From Sycon ciliatum (lineage: Eukaryota; Porifera; Calcarea; Leucosolenida; Sycettidae), in contig NC_088653.1 in assembly GCF_964019385.1 (NCBI RefSeq), positions 9,929,790 through 9,993,789 on the forward strand: 64,000 nucleotides of DNA, written 5' to 3'. The notes under the pieces were generated by a model. It made no database searches, had not been told where the DNA came from, and saw nothing but the letters and a program-made list of their open reading frames with translations. A program made the translations under genes and the position numbers. The number at the start of each line of letters is the position of its first letter. Positions within the stretch are counted from its first letter, which is position 1. Below are positions 54,901 to 64,000 of this stretch, piece after piece.

Positions 54901-55272
54901 AAATGGTCTTTTATTGCCAGCTGTTCAGTTTCCATTGTGTCAGTAATTTTTCGAAACAAAGAGGCAATTGTAGTGTGAGAGTTCAGACCAAGAAAGGTTG
55001 TAAAACTAGCGACTGCTCCAAGAAAACTGGATACTATACTATACTATACTATACTACGCCTAATTTTTACCCCAAAAGTGTGCAGTCTCAGTGTCACTCT
55101 CTTGCCCAGCATTGCATTGCAGAACACATGTACAAAACGTCAATAAAACAAGATTTATGCAGTGATTGCCGTAAAATTCTCGATATTTTGCTCAATTTTT
55201 GCTAGCAATTTCTTTTTCAGAATTCCTCGATATTTTGCCAGCAGAATTGCTAGCAAAATCGGGCTACCCCTA
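51997..55272 (+). mobile_element. hAT DNA transposon
   Basis: 3276 bp flanked by the 8-bp duplication ACTCGCAC (51989-51996, 55273-55280). Ends TAGGCAAAGCCCGAT and, inverted, TAGGGGTAGCCCGAT. Subterminal regions carry many copies of CGATATTTTGC or TTTTGCTCG-type motifs in both orientations, likely transposase-binding sites. Encodes one intact transposase. Everything needed for mobility looks present. Confidence 0.9.
52530..54551 (+). CDS. hAT transposase, intact
   Basis: 673 codons without a stop. Catalyses cut-and-paste transposition in the nucleus. Acidic N-terminus; C2H2/BED-like finger FCATCREELCTKKSSIKAH with VKSAKH (residues 112-138); RNase H-like core with catalytic Asp candidates in CIFDGST (about 242) and MRDGASVN (about 308); WW near residues 388-390; a helical insertion; catalytic Glu in SSAASERVFSLLNALISSRQ (about 627) within the C-terminal dimerisation domain (PLKWWRRHASNLPNLSKALR). 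Start: M at 52530 or two codons later at 52536. It lies within TIRs with an exact TSD, so it is possibly active. The length fits complete hAT proteins. Confidence 0.92.
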   Translation: MAMASSETSAVCDVSDDSDNGEDSQADRNSQDEKLAEFRARFQPPKSADIARKRSVSSNITKGNSSKRSYLGRSSQANDKCASFVPTVGPEKRVAEFPGENLTVEAGVLFCATCREELCTKKSSIKAHVKSAKHQKSKERVVKKTSDIQTITSVLKNYVQEFHPSGESLPESQRLFRLRVTHALLEAGILLAKVEGTFREILEEGGHRLTTPSHLRECIPIIHTMFKKKLIEELEGRHVSCIFDGSTRLGEAFAVVIRFTSDDFHIGQRLVRLKCVSKSMNAADVSGALVDILMEELHISRRNLVAAMRDGASVNTLAIKNMEPLFPALLDVTCFSHTLDRVGENFKIPHAVEFVNHWISLFSHSFKARLAFKEQSGMNVRRLSKTRWWSRWEVIQQVTQMFPDVHGFVASQKELAPATVQKLLALLENTQHRSSIQIEMAAVVDAGEIFVRSTYNLEGDGPLALVAYQVIKAVQTTIEMAQFPQLTALCKVLCPGNEQSQAALKTYGMQCVQPGVQHFIKKFVGTVDTPSQFQKQMSFFKMASFFNPCTMADKRPSAEEFREAVAAQPSVASFANAIHAEVPLYAAAVEDLDSAVNPLKWWRRHASNLPNLSKALRIILLVQPSSAASERVFSLLNALISSRQDRSLEESIEATLMARINADKFVTEDLPTL

Positions 55273-55280
55273 ACTCGCAC

Positions 55281-55682
55281 AGGCCTGAAGGCACTGAACA
55301 CAGCCAGCCCAGCAAAAGTGCAGACCAGCACGGACACACTGCCAGTGCCTCTGATGAGCACCAAACTCGTACTCGTAGAACTAGTACAGATATCGATCGA
55401 GCCGACGAGAGCGCAGTCCGCGCCCTCTCACCCAGCGCAAGCATGTACTGCCACTCGCCAGGCTCACCTCGCACGGCAGCGGAAGACGACAGCAACGACG
55501 AGAGCCTATTTGAGGAAGATGGAAATCGCGCCGAACAACTCCTGCAGAAGCTCAATGCAGCGGAGGAAGAATGGAAACTCTACACCGGACGTCGCAGACG
55601 CAGACGCCACCAGCTAGAGCAGACGCCCCCAGGCGCACAACAGCCACGTGCCTCTAAAAAAACAAAAAACAAAATAAGCTAG
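55281..55682 (+). pseudogene. LINE ORF1 C-terminus after the hAT insertion
   Basis: Open in one frame from 55281: SADQHGHTASASDEHQTRTR, then MYCHSPGSPRTAAEDDSNDE and KLNAAEEEWKLYTGRRRRRR, ending SKKTKNKIS. Ser-, acid- and Arg-rich, probably disordered. Joins 51096-51988 in the ancestral element, one base out of frame. Confidence 0.65.
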
Positions 55683-55755
55683 CTGACCAGAGTCCTACAG
55701 GAGTCACCATGGACCACGCATGAACTGGAACCAGCATCAACACCAGGTACGCTAG

Positions 55756-58680
55756 GTGCCACCAGTAAAAAAAATTATGAAAACCGGAAATGAACAAAAT
55801 AGCATCTCTTTCTTCTCCTTCAACGCTCGCAGTCTCTACCCCAAAATGGACGAACTGTCAGGAATAGCATCGTCAACAACGCCACCTTATGATGTCATTG
55901 CTGTCTCTGAAACATGGTGTACCCAGCACGACCCAGACTCCCTGTTTGCCCTCAGTGGATACACACTACATCGTGCAGACCGCCCAGACCGCCAAGGTGG
56001 AGGAGTGATTCTCTACGTGAACGACACTATACCTCATGAACTCGTCCCTACAACAACCCCAGACAGCTTTGACCTATTATCGCTGAAACTGTCAGCCAAC
56101 GACAGCACCGTCAACGCAACATGCGTCTACCGACCACCCCGTTGCGACCATCGGCTATTCTGCCAGCACCTTGAGGAACTGATACGAGCCGTACCAACAA
56201 CAACGCAAAAAGATTATCCTCGGTGATTTTAATGCAAAGAACGCCGCTTGGTGCCACTCTGACACGACAGATGCTGTTGGCAAGGATCTAGCAGTGCTGT
56301 TCCAAACTTACTCTCTACACCAACATTTCACATTCCCCACTCTTGTGCAGAATGGGCACCCTAAATCCTGCCTAGATCTCGTCGTCACGGATGTAGACAG
56401 CGACTATGTCCTTATCTCTAGTCTCCCGCAGATCGGCAACTCGGACCACCTATCCATCAGGGGTTTAATCAAGCCAGTCACTGCACCCCCTCGAGCCGTA
56501 CCACCTCCCACCCATAACACCATCCATTGGAAATGGTCAAACCAAAGCATCAGCAGTCTGAAAGCCGAAATTGAACGCACACAACTGCTACCGGAAGTTG
56601 ACACCCTGAACACTACCAACATAGACAACCTGTGGCACTCATGGAAGGACAAGGTCCTCACTTGCGCCCGCAAACACTGTGCAGTACCTCACTCCCCGAG
56701 GCATACTAGCCACCCTGCAAAGCCATGGCTGAACCCAGAGCTCACTAACTCCATCAGAGAAAAACACCGGCTCTACCGTGCCTACTTGCGCACCCGGACG
56801 CCCTTCAACTGGACAGCATACACCACCCAACGCAACAAAGTTACTCACCTTCTCCGAATCGCTAAGTCTACATATGTCAGTAATGGCACTGGGACGAGCC
56901 ACTCCACACCTAGCCTACACAAACTGATGCGCGGCCTCCAGTCCTCACAACGACCTACTCTGCCAGACATGCTCTCCCAGGGCCAGACTCTCTCAACCCC
57001 CGCTGAAAATGCTACCGCCCTGAACGCTTTCTTCATCTCGCAGAGCCAACAGTCAGTCACAGGGTGCCACGAGGAACTCCCCTCCATTCATTCCCCCACA
57101 CCCAATACACCTGGCCTCACTACACTTGAAACAACAGCCCAAGAGGTCTCAAAGTTACTGTCTAACCTGGACCCTTCAAAGAGCCCGGGCTGTGATGGCA
57201 TACCAACCCGCCTACTGAAAGAGGCAGCCAGTTCACTTGCGCCGTCCCTAGCAACCCTTTTTAACATCTCCTTCGAACGTTGCACTATACTGCAAGAGTG
57301 GAGGGACGCAACAGTCACCCACATCCACAAGAAGGGCAGCAAAACCGAGCCCTCCAACTATCGACCGATATCGCTACTCAGCGTGACGTCGAAAGTACAA
57401 GAGAGGATAGTTGCTGACCGCATCTCGAAGCACATCCAACCTCACCTCCCCAACGGCCAATCAGGCTTTCGGCCAAACAATGGCACCACACAGCAGCTAT
57501 CTCGGTTAATCCATCAGATCACCGAGAAAAGAGACGCCGGGCAAACAGTAACTGCTTGCTTCTTCGACCTATCTAAGGCGTTTGACCGGGTTTGGCACCA
57601 AGGACTGCTTGCAAAATTGGCCCACCTCGGACTCGATGGCAAATGCCTCCAGTGGCTTGCCTCTTATCTCACCAACAGACGACAACGTGTGCAAGTGGAG
57701 AGCAGCAAATCAACCTAGCTAAACATTCCAGCGGGGGTCCCCCAAGGCTCTGTCTTGGGGCCGCTTTTGTTCACGGCCTACACAGTTGATCTGCCAACCG
57801 CCTGCATAAATGCCAACACTGAGTGCAGCCAGTTTGCCGACGATACTGCCATCATTGCCGCTCACGAGAGTTTTCCAGTCAGCTGTGACAACCGCGGCAC
57901 AGTGGCTGAAGGATTGGCATCTCCTGGTCAACGAAAGTAAGACCACTGTCATCCACTTTCACCACACCAACCGGCCACCTCCCAGACCACCATCAATCAC
58001 ACTCAACGATACCAACCTCACTGTGGCCTCAAGGCATTGCCACCTTGGCCTCCTCATCCAGCAGAATCTATGATGGAACTCGCATGTTGACTACATCATC
58101 ACTAAAGCGACCAGGAAGATGTTCCTTCTCCTGCGACTACGCAATTCCTTAAACACTTCTGCTCTCTCCTCCATCTATCTGCCCTACATCCGCCCTATTC
58201 TTGAGTATGCTTGCACTGTCCTCTCACCCCTCCCCGCAACCCTGAACGACCGGCTTGAGCGCATCCAACAGCGCGCTGCTCGCCTCTGTTTGCATCTCCC
58301 CCTCTTTGAACACAGAACCCACTCCGTGCTGTTGCACCGACTCAAATGGCGATCACTCAGCAGCCGCCGTACCCTCTCCCATATCCTTCTTGCACATAGC
58401 CTGCATCATAGATATGCACCACCACACCTTCTTGCAATTCACCTACCCCGAATACAACCCATCCGCACGCTCAGGTTCCCCCCCCCCCAACCTTTGAGCT
58501 ACCAACAGCACGTACAAACCGGCTAAGAGACTCCCCATCTATGCTTCTCTTGATCTCTTTAATAGCATCCCACCCAGCATCCGGCAAATCAACCCCAGAC
58601 GAAATTTCAAAGCAAACATCCTACCACTTGTCATCTCTTCCGTATGTACTTGCTCACATTGCTCAGCACATCTATAGCTC
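55756..58680 (+). pseudogene. LINE ORF2 (endonuclease + reverse transcriptase)
   Basis: Endonuclease: FFSFNARSLYPKMDELSGIA (55800), VIAVSETWCTQHDPDS (catalytic Glu), NATCVYRPPR, then after a frameshift at 56215 LGDFNAKNAAWCHSDTTDAV, HPKSCLDLVVTD and IGNSDHLSI (56437). RT in a 474-codon frame (56294-57718): LDPSKSPGCDGIPTRLLKEA, VTHIHKKGSKTEPSNYRPIS, GQSGFRPNNGTTQQLSRLIH, TACFFDLSKAFDRVWHQGLL, then a TAG stop, [20 protein letters not shown] and [10 protein letters not shown] (57830). Further frameshifts near 57880 and the C-run at 58479. Close to intact; only a few lesions. Confidence 0.85.
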
Positions 58681-58854
58681 CATTGCGACCAGCCTACGCC
58701 TACGGGATTAACTCCCAATTAGTATTGCCATCGCTACTGCCTCAGCAAGCAGCTAAACTTTGATCTATCTGTATCTAATCCCCGTGCCTGTAATTATTTT
58801 CTCTTATTGGCCACAGGCCATCGTGAGAATAAAAGATTTCAAACAGAGGCCTTG

Positions 58855-59513
58855 GAGGAAGGCCTCAATCGCGCATTACTGCCTGCAGCCGAGGGGAAAG
58901 ACAGACAATGTACTAGTAGGGTCTTAGAGGGAGCCTGTGCCGGTGAGGCGGGACTAGCAACGCCGGCCTAGGGTCTCGGCGTTAGCGCTATCCGGCGCAC
59001 CATGGACGGGATTACGAAACACATGTAAATAGACAAGTGAGCGGGATGAGCTTATTGTGGGTATATGGGGTGTTACAGCGAGTATGTAGTATGGGGTGTT
59101 ACAGCGAGTATGTAGTATGGGGTGTTACAGCGAGTATGTAGTATGGGGTGTTACAGCGAGTATGTAGTATGGGGTGTTACAACGAGTATGTAGCCCAATA
59201 CCAGCGGCTTTGTCTTAGGTGCTGATGCACCTTGCCCTTGAACGACTGGAGGGCCGTCAGGCGTGGCAGAGACTGCAGCACATTTGGGGGCAAGTTGTTC
59301 CACTCCTCGATGATGCTGTGGGGGAAGCAGCGTCGCACGTAATCAGGAGAGAAATCCGGGAGGACGTTCTGTAGCTGAGACTCGGAGCGCACCGAGTGAT
59401 CGGATCAAGTTCGAGGACATGTTGGTGGAGAAAGTTGTGGGGGGGGGGGGGGGGTGGGGAGGGGACCAGCAACTTTATTTGCGGTGGCCCTGCCAGACAC
59501 ATCAGTTTGTACA
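58855..59513 (-). pseudogene. LINE RT C-terminal segment (3' part of a split copy)
   Basis: Minus strand: YMYKLMCLAGPPQIKLLVPS at 59520-59460, SRISL-type linker, then CFPHSIIEEWNNLPPNVLQS and FKGKVHQHLRQSRWYWATYS with stop. A G-run of 18 at 59438-59455 disrupts the frame. The 3' UTR contains CGCCGAGACCCTAGG (58984-58967). It continues the RT interrupted at 62514 by the 3-kb transposon. Confidence 0.75.
59064..59193. repeat. 26-bp minisatellite, 5 units
   Basis: Five units of TATGGGGTGTTACAGCGAGT+ATGTAG. The unit at 59168-59193 overlaps the last codons and stop of the RT on the minus strand; the rest are copies of it in the 3' UTR. Confidence 0.95.
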
Positions 59514-61057
59514 TATATGTAGGACTCAGTGAGCAGTCACGTCTCGATGACCGATCACGATCCCCGTGACCAATCAAACAGTCACAAATCCCCGAAGAGC
59601 AGTCATAAAGTCACACACCAGTTTGAATCCCGATGACCAGTCACAAACTGCCGCGACTTTCTCTTTGAACGGTCACAGGATCCACGTCAAAATATTACGA
59701 CTCAACTGTAGGCATTCACGCGTTCAGCATACTTTTTTCCTTCACAGGTTTCAGAAGTGAGCAAGAAAGATTTCGATCAACTCTCGATCTCCGCGTAGTT
59801 TACTTGTAGCTCGAGTCTGGTGTGTGTGGGCTCCTCTCCAAAACGAAGGGTGGTCGAAAATCTTGCAGGCTTCAGATAGAATCTCTTTTGAGAGGACGTT
59901 CTGGCTAGTAGGTTGTGCTATTCATCATATTTGAAGAACAAACTTCGTCGTTCAGAAAAGCTATTTCGGAATACTTTCAGTCATGTAATTTTCGCATGCC
60001 GATCTTGCTAGAGCAGAGACTGACTTCAACTGATCCAGCATGCAAGCAGCACTCGATTTGTGTTTTTGGAGAGGATGGGTGACAAGATTACGGAGTCAGA
60101 AGTGGACATCGTCGACGATGCAGAGACGAAAATATAATGAAGATGGAAATGAAAATATGTTCATTTCCAAGAAGGTACTGAGTACATCAAGCACCTTCGT
60201 GTGTGTAGCTCTGTCTTTCTTGTGGAAGACTCCACAGAAAAACAATGTCCAGCTTGTTGAAACTGAAACTGCCTCTCAGTTGAAGTCGTTCAGGAAGACA
60301 TCTATTCAAGACATCATTGATCCATTCTCAAGGACCATCGTAAGAAATTAAATCAAGTCATGTTTATCGATAAGAATGGCGAACTAGACCAGAGAAGTGT
60401 GAGTGTCTTGTTTTGACTGCAGGAAACTGTATTTCAATATTGTGGCTCAACGTAGTGCTTACGCAGTTTACTGCTTCGAACACATCTTCATTTCTACTCC
60501 CAAAATAACTCTGTAAAATTTATTGATGCAACATTATGCATCATGGTCTTTCTCGTTGTGCTGCTATAACGTGTATAAGTACATGCATACGAGTACTGTG
60601 TACCGTTTACTGTCTCCTTGTCAGTGTTTTTGGGCGATCCTCCACACCTTCATTTGTCTTCCAATTATTAATTTTATAGAAATATTCACTCACTTCAACT
60701 TCTTTTGATTGCTGGTGCGAATGTAGCCTGCGATGCCTGCTTGTTAGTGAGAGTGCACCAGACATGTATCGATATGTATGTCTGACGAGATGTTCTTGAA
60801 CTGGCATGCTGCTTTGCTTAGATAAGGTTTAGAATTGGGTGCTCAATGGCCTGGAGGAATTAATCATGTTTGCGATCAGTATCACCAAGAGTACGGTTCT
60901 TCCGTCTACGCATCTCTTCTTGGCTTGTGGATTGGTTGAAAAGAGATAAAATAATAATACAGAAGTACTTGTGTCCAAGTGTCGTCGTGAAAACAAATTC
61001 TACCTCCGTAACTTTGTCCGCAAGGTCACGTGAATCTAGCTGGTAGTCCCGCTGCCT

Positions 61058-61193
<136 letters not shown>

Positions 61194-61195
61194 TG

Positions 61196-61352
61196 ATGGC
61201 CTCAAGCGCCATCGCTGTGGACCCCGCCCGAAGCGCCCTACAGTGACTGATCGCCAGCACTTTGAACATCATTGCCGAGTCTGTAGTCAACGCCAGTTTC
61301 GGAGGCGACAGGACCTGGAGCGCCATTTGAAGCACTGCCTACCTCTACCCTA
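61196..61352 (+). pseudogene. C2H2-finger tail of an RTE-like LINE (copy D)
   Basis: Reads DGLKRHRCGPRPKRPTVTDR, then HCRVCSQRQFRRRQDLERHL and KHCLPLP-stop: one C2H2 finger matching the C-terminal fingers of the 13-17 kb element. It is followed by TGGCAGCTGTCAATAG and TG/GT-rich sequence, the family's 3' end. Confidence 0.65.
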
Positions 61353-61529
61353 ACCTCTCTGACAGTACCTCCCTTTGGGGAGCGGCGTGGTCATTTCTGG
61401 CAGCTGTCAATAGTAGTAGTAGTAGTGTGTGAGTAAGTGTGTGCGCGCATGTGTGAGTGTGTGTGTGTGTGTGTGCATGCGTGAGAAAGAGAGAGAGAGT
61501 GTGAGAGTGTGAGAGCTGTACACCAGGCC

Positions 61530-61532
<3 letters not shown>

Positions 61533-61599
<67 letters not shown>

Positions 61600-61692
61600 A
61601 TGTGTGTGTGTGTGTCTCAAACTCTCTCTCTTCTACTCTCCCCCTGTCTCGGGGGTGGCGTGGCTAAGCATTTGGCAGCTGTACACCAGGCC

Positions 61693-61781
<89 letters not shown>
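61533..61781. repeat. Two (TG)n arrays, each after CAGCTGTACACCAGGCCAGG
   Basis: Arrays at 61533-61615 and 61695-61781. The 20-bp leader occurs before both (61513, 61676), so two nested 3' tails of the RTE-like LINE (or a duplicated tail) lie here. Confidence 0.85.
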
Positions 61782-61782
<1 letters not shown>

Positions 61783-62513
61783 TGTAGAGAATGAATGACA
61801 TATGTGCGTGTGTGTGTGAGAGAGAGAGATTTAGAGAATGAGTGTGTGTGTGTGTATGTGAGAAAAGGGAGAGAGTGTGGGTGTATGTGTGTGTAATGGT
61901 GTGGGCATGTGTGGTCCCCAGCTCTATTCTATGTCATTCACGCTGGAACTGCTGCTGAATAGCCCCAAGTCTGAATACTTGGCAACTTCACGTCTGCACC
62001 TGACTCTTGCACTATGATACCCGTCGCCTATGATACCCCTCAGAATTTCCCACCTTGCTCCCTCTTATGTTCAGGCTGCCCGTTTAGGAGCCATCAGTTA
62101 CCTGACGATCGTAGTAATACGTGAAACTCAGAGTTGTGACAAAGCCTCCAATCTCTCTTGTAATACAGAAATACCTATATTCTGACTGTGACTACTCACA
62201 GAGAAAGAGTGGTCACAACTGTACATTCCGCATGTAACTGTTCGCATGGAATTAATGTTCACAACTGCATTCTGTGACCGCTCATAGGGAATTATAGTTT
62301 CCACAACAAATCCTGCAGTACGAAGCACCCTGCGAGCAGTCACGAACTGTGTACTTTACACATGTACATGTATGGTGATTTGTGACTGGTCATGGGGCAT
62401 TGTGACTGGTAAACTAATTTGTGACTGGTCATGGGGGGTTTGTGACTGTTTGACTGGTCACGGGGACCGTGATTGGTCACGGGGCCTTGACTGGTCACTG
62501 AGTCCTACATATA

Positions 62514-63119
62514 GCTGAGGGTGGCGACCAATCTCCTTGCTGCCAAACTCTGGAGGAGGACATCAGGGCCAAGAATGTGGAGGGCGGGTCTCTGCACTCG
62601 ATCAAGAAGGCGCAGATGGCCTGAAGCGGCTCCCATCCATACCAATGGCGCATACTCTAGGACTGGCCCCACAAAACCTCTGCAGATGGTTCGTTTACCA
62701 GCACCATCGAGTACGCGAGTAGCTTTGCGCAGGAAACACAGGCGAGAATTCTCGAGTGCTGTGTTGTGGAGGTGGGTCTTGAAGGAGAGGCCCGAGTCAA
62801 ATGTGATCCCGAGGAGGTTTACCTCCGATAGCTCAGACGCAGTGTGATCTCCAAACGTGGGGTCCATGATATGCCACCTGTGCCGCTGATGGGCTATCGT
62901 CACGAGCTGTGACTTTGTGGGATCAAACCTGATCCGCTACTTCTTGCCCAAGTCATTGAGCGCATCCAGGGTAGCTTGTAAGCTTTTCTTACTGTTTGGG
63001 AGCATTTCGGGTGATGCAATACAGGTGTAGACCGTTGTATCATCGCCGAAGGTGGCCAGTGAACCTCCAGGATGTAGGCACTGCTCCGTGAAAGTGGATT
63101 GTGAGCAACACAGACTCAC
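62514..63119 (-). pseudogene. LINE RT segment (5' part of a split copy)
   Basis: Minus strand: LATFGDDTTVYTCIASPEML (63063-63004, catalytic DD with Gly replacing Ala), LNDLGKK, then RIRFDPTKSQLVTIAHQRHR, VNLLGITFDSGLSFKTHL, CRGFVGPVLEYAPLVWMGAA and LAARRLVATLSYM, where the transposon begins. Only one stop (near 62937). Starts abruptly at about 63119, a 5' truncation. Same family as 36803-37957. Confidence 0.8.
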
Positions 63120-63457
63120 GCAGAATCATATCAGGAAAATTGTTTCCGTCATAAAATACCCATCATCAGAAATGACAATAGCAACAAGGACATCAAGAAT
63201 GAATTTGGGCATGGTCACCACTGGGAAAAGTTTGATAATGAACAGTGCTGCGGGGAGATAATATTCATACATGCATGAACTATGAAGAGAGAGAAAAGAG
63301 GTTGAGGAAACATCGGAAACAAACACAAAACTGGTACAGCAAAAACATGATACGTGACAACTGTAAAACATTCCACATGCACCAAGCAGAACATGTGCGT
63401 GTATTATGTACATCTATGAACTCGGATGGAGAGCCAAGGATTATTTATGCAAAGCAA
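63120..63457. other. Unassigned sequence
   Basis: Two + strand open stretches (63052-63261 and 63275-63499) have plausible composition but match nothing I recognise. Confidence 0.3.
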
Positions 63458-63669
63458 GAAGGACCAAGACACTACAAGTTACACTATAATGTCCACTAGC
63501 ACCACCAGTTACTAAACAATCAGCTCATGCGATAACATTGCACGACACTGACCGACGGCACTGACGTTCTACAACTAACTGGCTAGTAATGTTATTGCAT
63601 CAGCTGATTGTTTAGTAACTGATGGTGTTAGTGGACATCATAGTGTAACTTGTAGTTTCTTGGTCCTTT
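63458..63669. repeat. Long inverted repeat (fold-back)
   Basis: Arms of about 82 bp (63458-63539, 63589-63669) at roughly 88-90% identity around a 49-bp loop. Shared blocks: AAGGACCAAGA, CTACAAGTTACACTAT, AGTTACTAAACAATCAGCT. No coding capacity; probably a MITE or fold-back element. Confidence 0.85.
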
Positions 63670-64000
63670 CTACTTTTTATAAATATGTACATGTGCACAT
63701 AATTGCGGTTGCTGGCAACAGCAGTTTATGGAAGTAGACAAATAATTCACTATCCGGGAGAAGCAAGTACTGGGTCAGTTATTTGTATCAGGAATGCCTT
63801 TACAGGAGGTTCAATCCTGCGTTGGCTTTTATTCTCGGGCCCATGTCCCGAATTTTTATCGCTTTGCGTATCCTCCTCCTCCTGGCCCGATGCGACTCAA
63901 TTGCAAGGACTTGAACCTCCATAAATGCTGAGTCACCAAATGGCAGTACCTCCCTGCTATGGTGAAGCCAGAAGGGCACATACTTTGGTATTCTCAGACA
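63670..64000. other. Spacer with no recognised gene
   Basis: Nothing supported on either strand to the window end. Confidence 0.5.

Larger units (their letters stand above)
50960..58850 (+). mobile_element. Two-ORF LINE (CR1/jockey group) carrying the hAT
   Basis: ORF1 (51096) and ORF2 (55756-58680), then a 3' UTR ending AATAAAAGATTTCAAACAG at about 58832-58850. Left boundary approximate. Without the hAT the element is about 4.6 kb, a normal full length for this group. Confidence 0.7.

Noticed and set aside
60007..60351. Host exon or transposase start around 60.04-60.35 kb
   Set aside because: Short frames with no recognised motif; an acidic 20-residue frame ends at two stops. Left as unknown interior of the TIR transposon.

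Overview
The window is eukaryotic and almost certainly from a metazoan, probably a marine invertebrate. The evidence is very dense (TG)n and (GA)n microsatellites, two intron-bounded ankyrin exons, and nested non-LTR, BEL/Pao, Gypsy, DIRS, hAT, Kolobok-like and MITE-type elements. I see no rRNA genes, no convincing functional tRNA gene, no CRISPR array and no bacterial operon. Nearly everything is mobile DNA, most of it decayed.

The only sequence I would call host coding is a pair of 99-bp phase-0 ankyrin exons on the + strand (3613-3711 and 28588-28686). They share the splice-site sequence that follows, so they are duplicated exons of one ankyrin-repeat gene, with about 25 kb of intron filled by transposons.

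Layout. 1-2 kb: non-LTR reverse transcriptase (RT) relic (+). 2.2-2.7 kb: gag and LTR scrap (-). 3.9-4.4 kb: inverted repeat with a hammerhead-like core. 5.35-12.2 kb: Gypsy relic (-) with a 3.2-kb unassigned block at 7.8-11 kb. 12.4-17.3 kb: tails and one longer copy of an RTE-like LINE with C2H2 fingers (+). 18.56 kb: orphan BEL-type primer-binding site. 20.22-22.94 kb: TTAA-flanked Kolobok-like transposon holding a THAP domain, a transposase remnant and, on the opposite strand, a P2X7-tail-like domain. 22.9-27 kb: two-ORF LINE (+) containing an 87-bp retroposed structured RNA. 27.2 kb: tRNA-like SINE. 29.1-31.7 kb: LINE (-) with a 532-codon open RT. 31.7-33.1 kb: second copy of the 23-27 kb LINE, carrying a MITE. 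35.0-36.4 kb: TRIM. 36.8-38 kb: LINE 3' end (-). 38-47.1 kb: DIRS-like element (+) split by a BEL element (39.93-45.92 kb, -) that itself carries a MITE. 47.14-49.1 kb: short BEL derivative with an intact 366-codon ORF. 49.6-50.8 kb: DIRS-like RT/RNase H (-). 51-58.85 kb: two-ORF LINE (+) split by a hAT transposon with an intact 673-codon transposase. 58.9-63.1 kb: LINE RT (-) split by a 3-kb terminal-inverted-repeat (TIR) transposon. 63.46-63.67 kb: long fold-back.

The elements do not form a cellular pathway; what relates them is insertion order. Because several insertions interrupt recognisable genes or have an unoccupied paralogue in the window, their target-site duplications (TSDs) can be read directly: TTAA, CCT, GTTA, CCTAG, AT, ACTCGCAC, TATA and CCACATTCAGG. 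Family names come from motif reading by eye, so clade-level labels are tentative.
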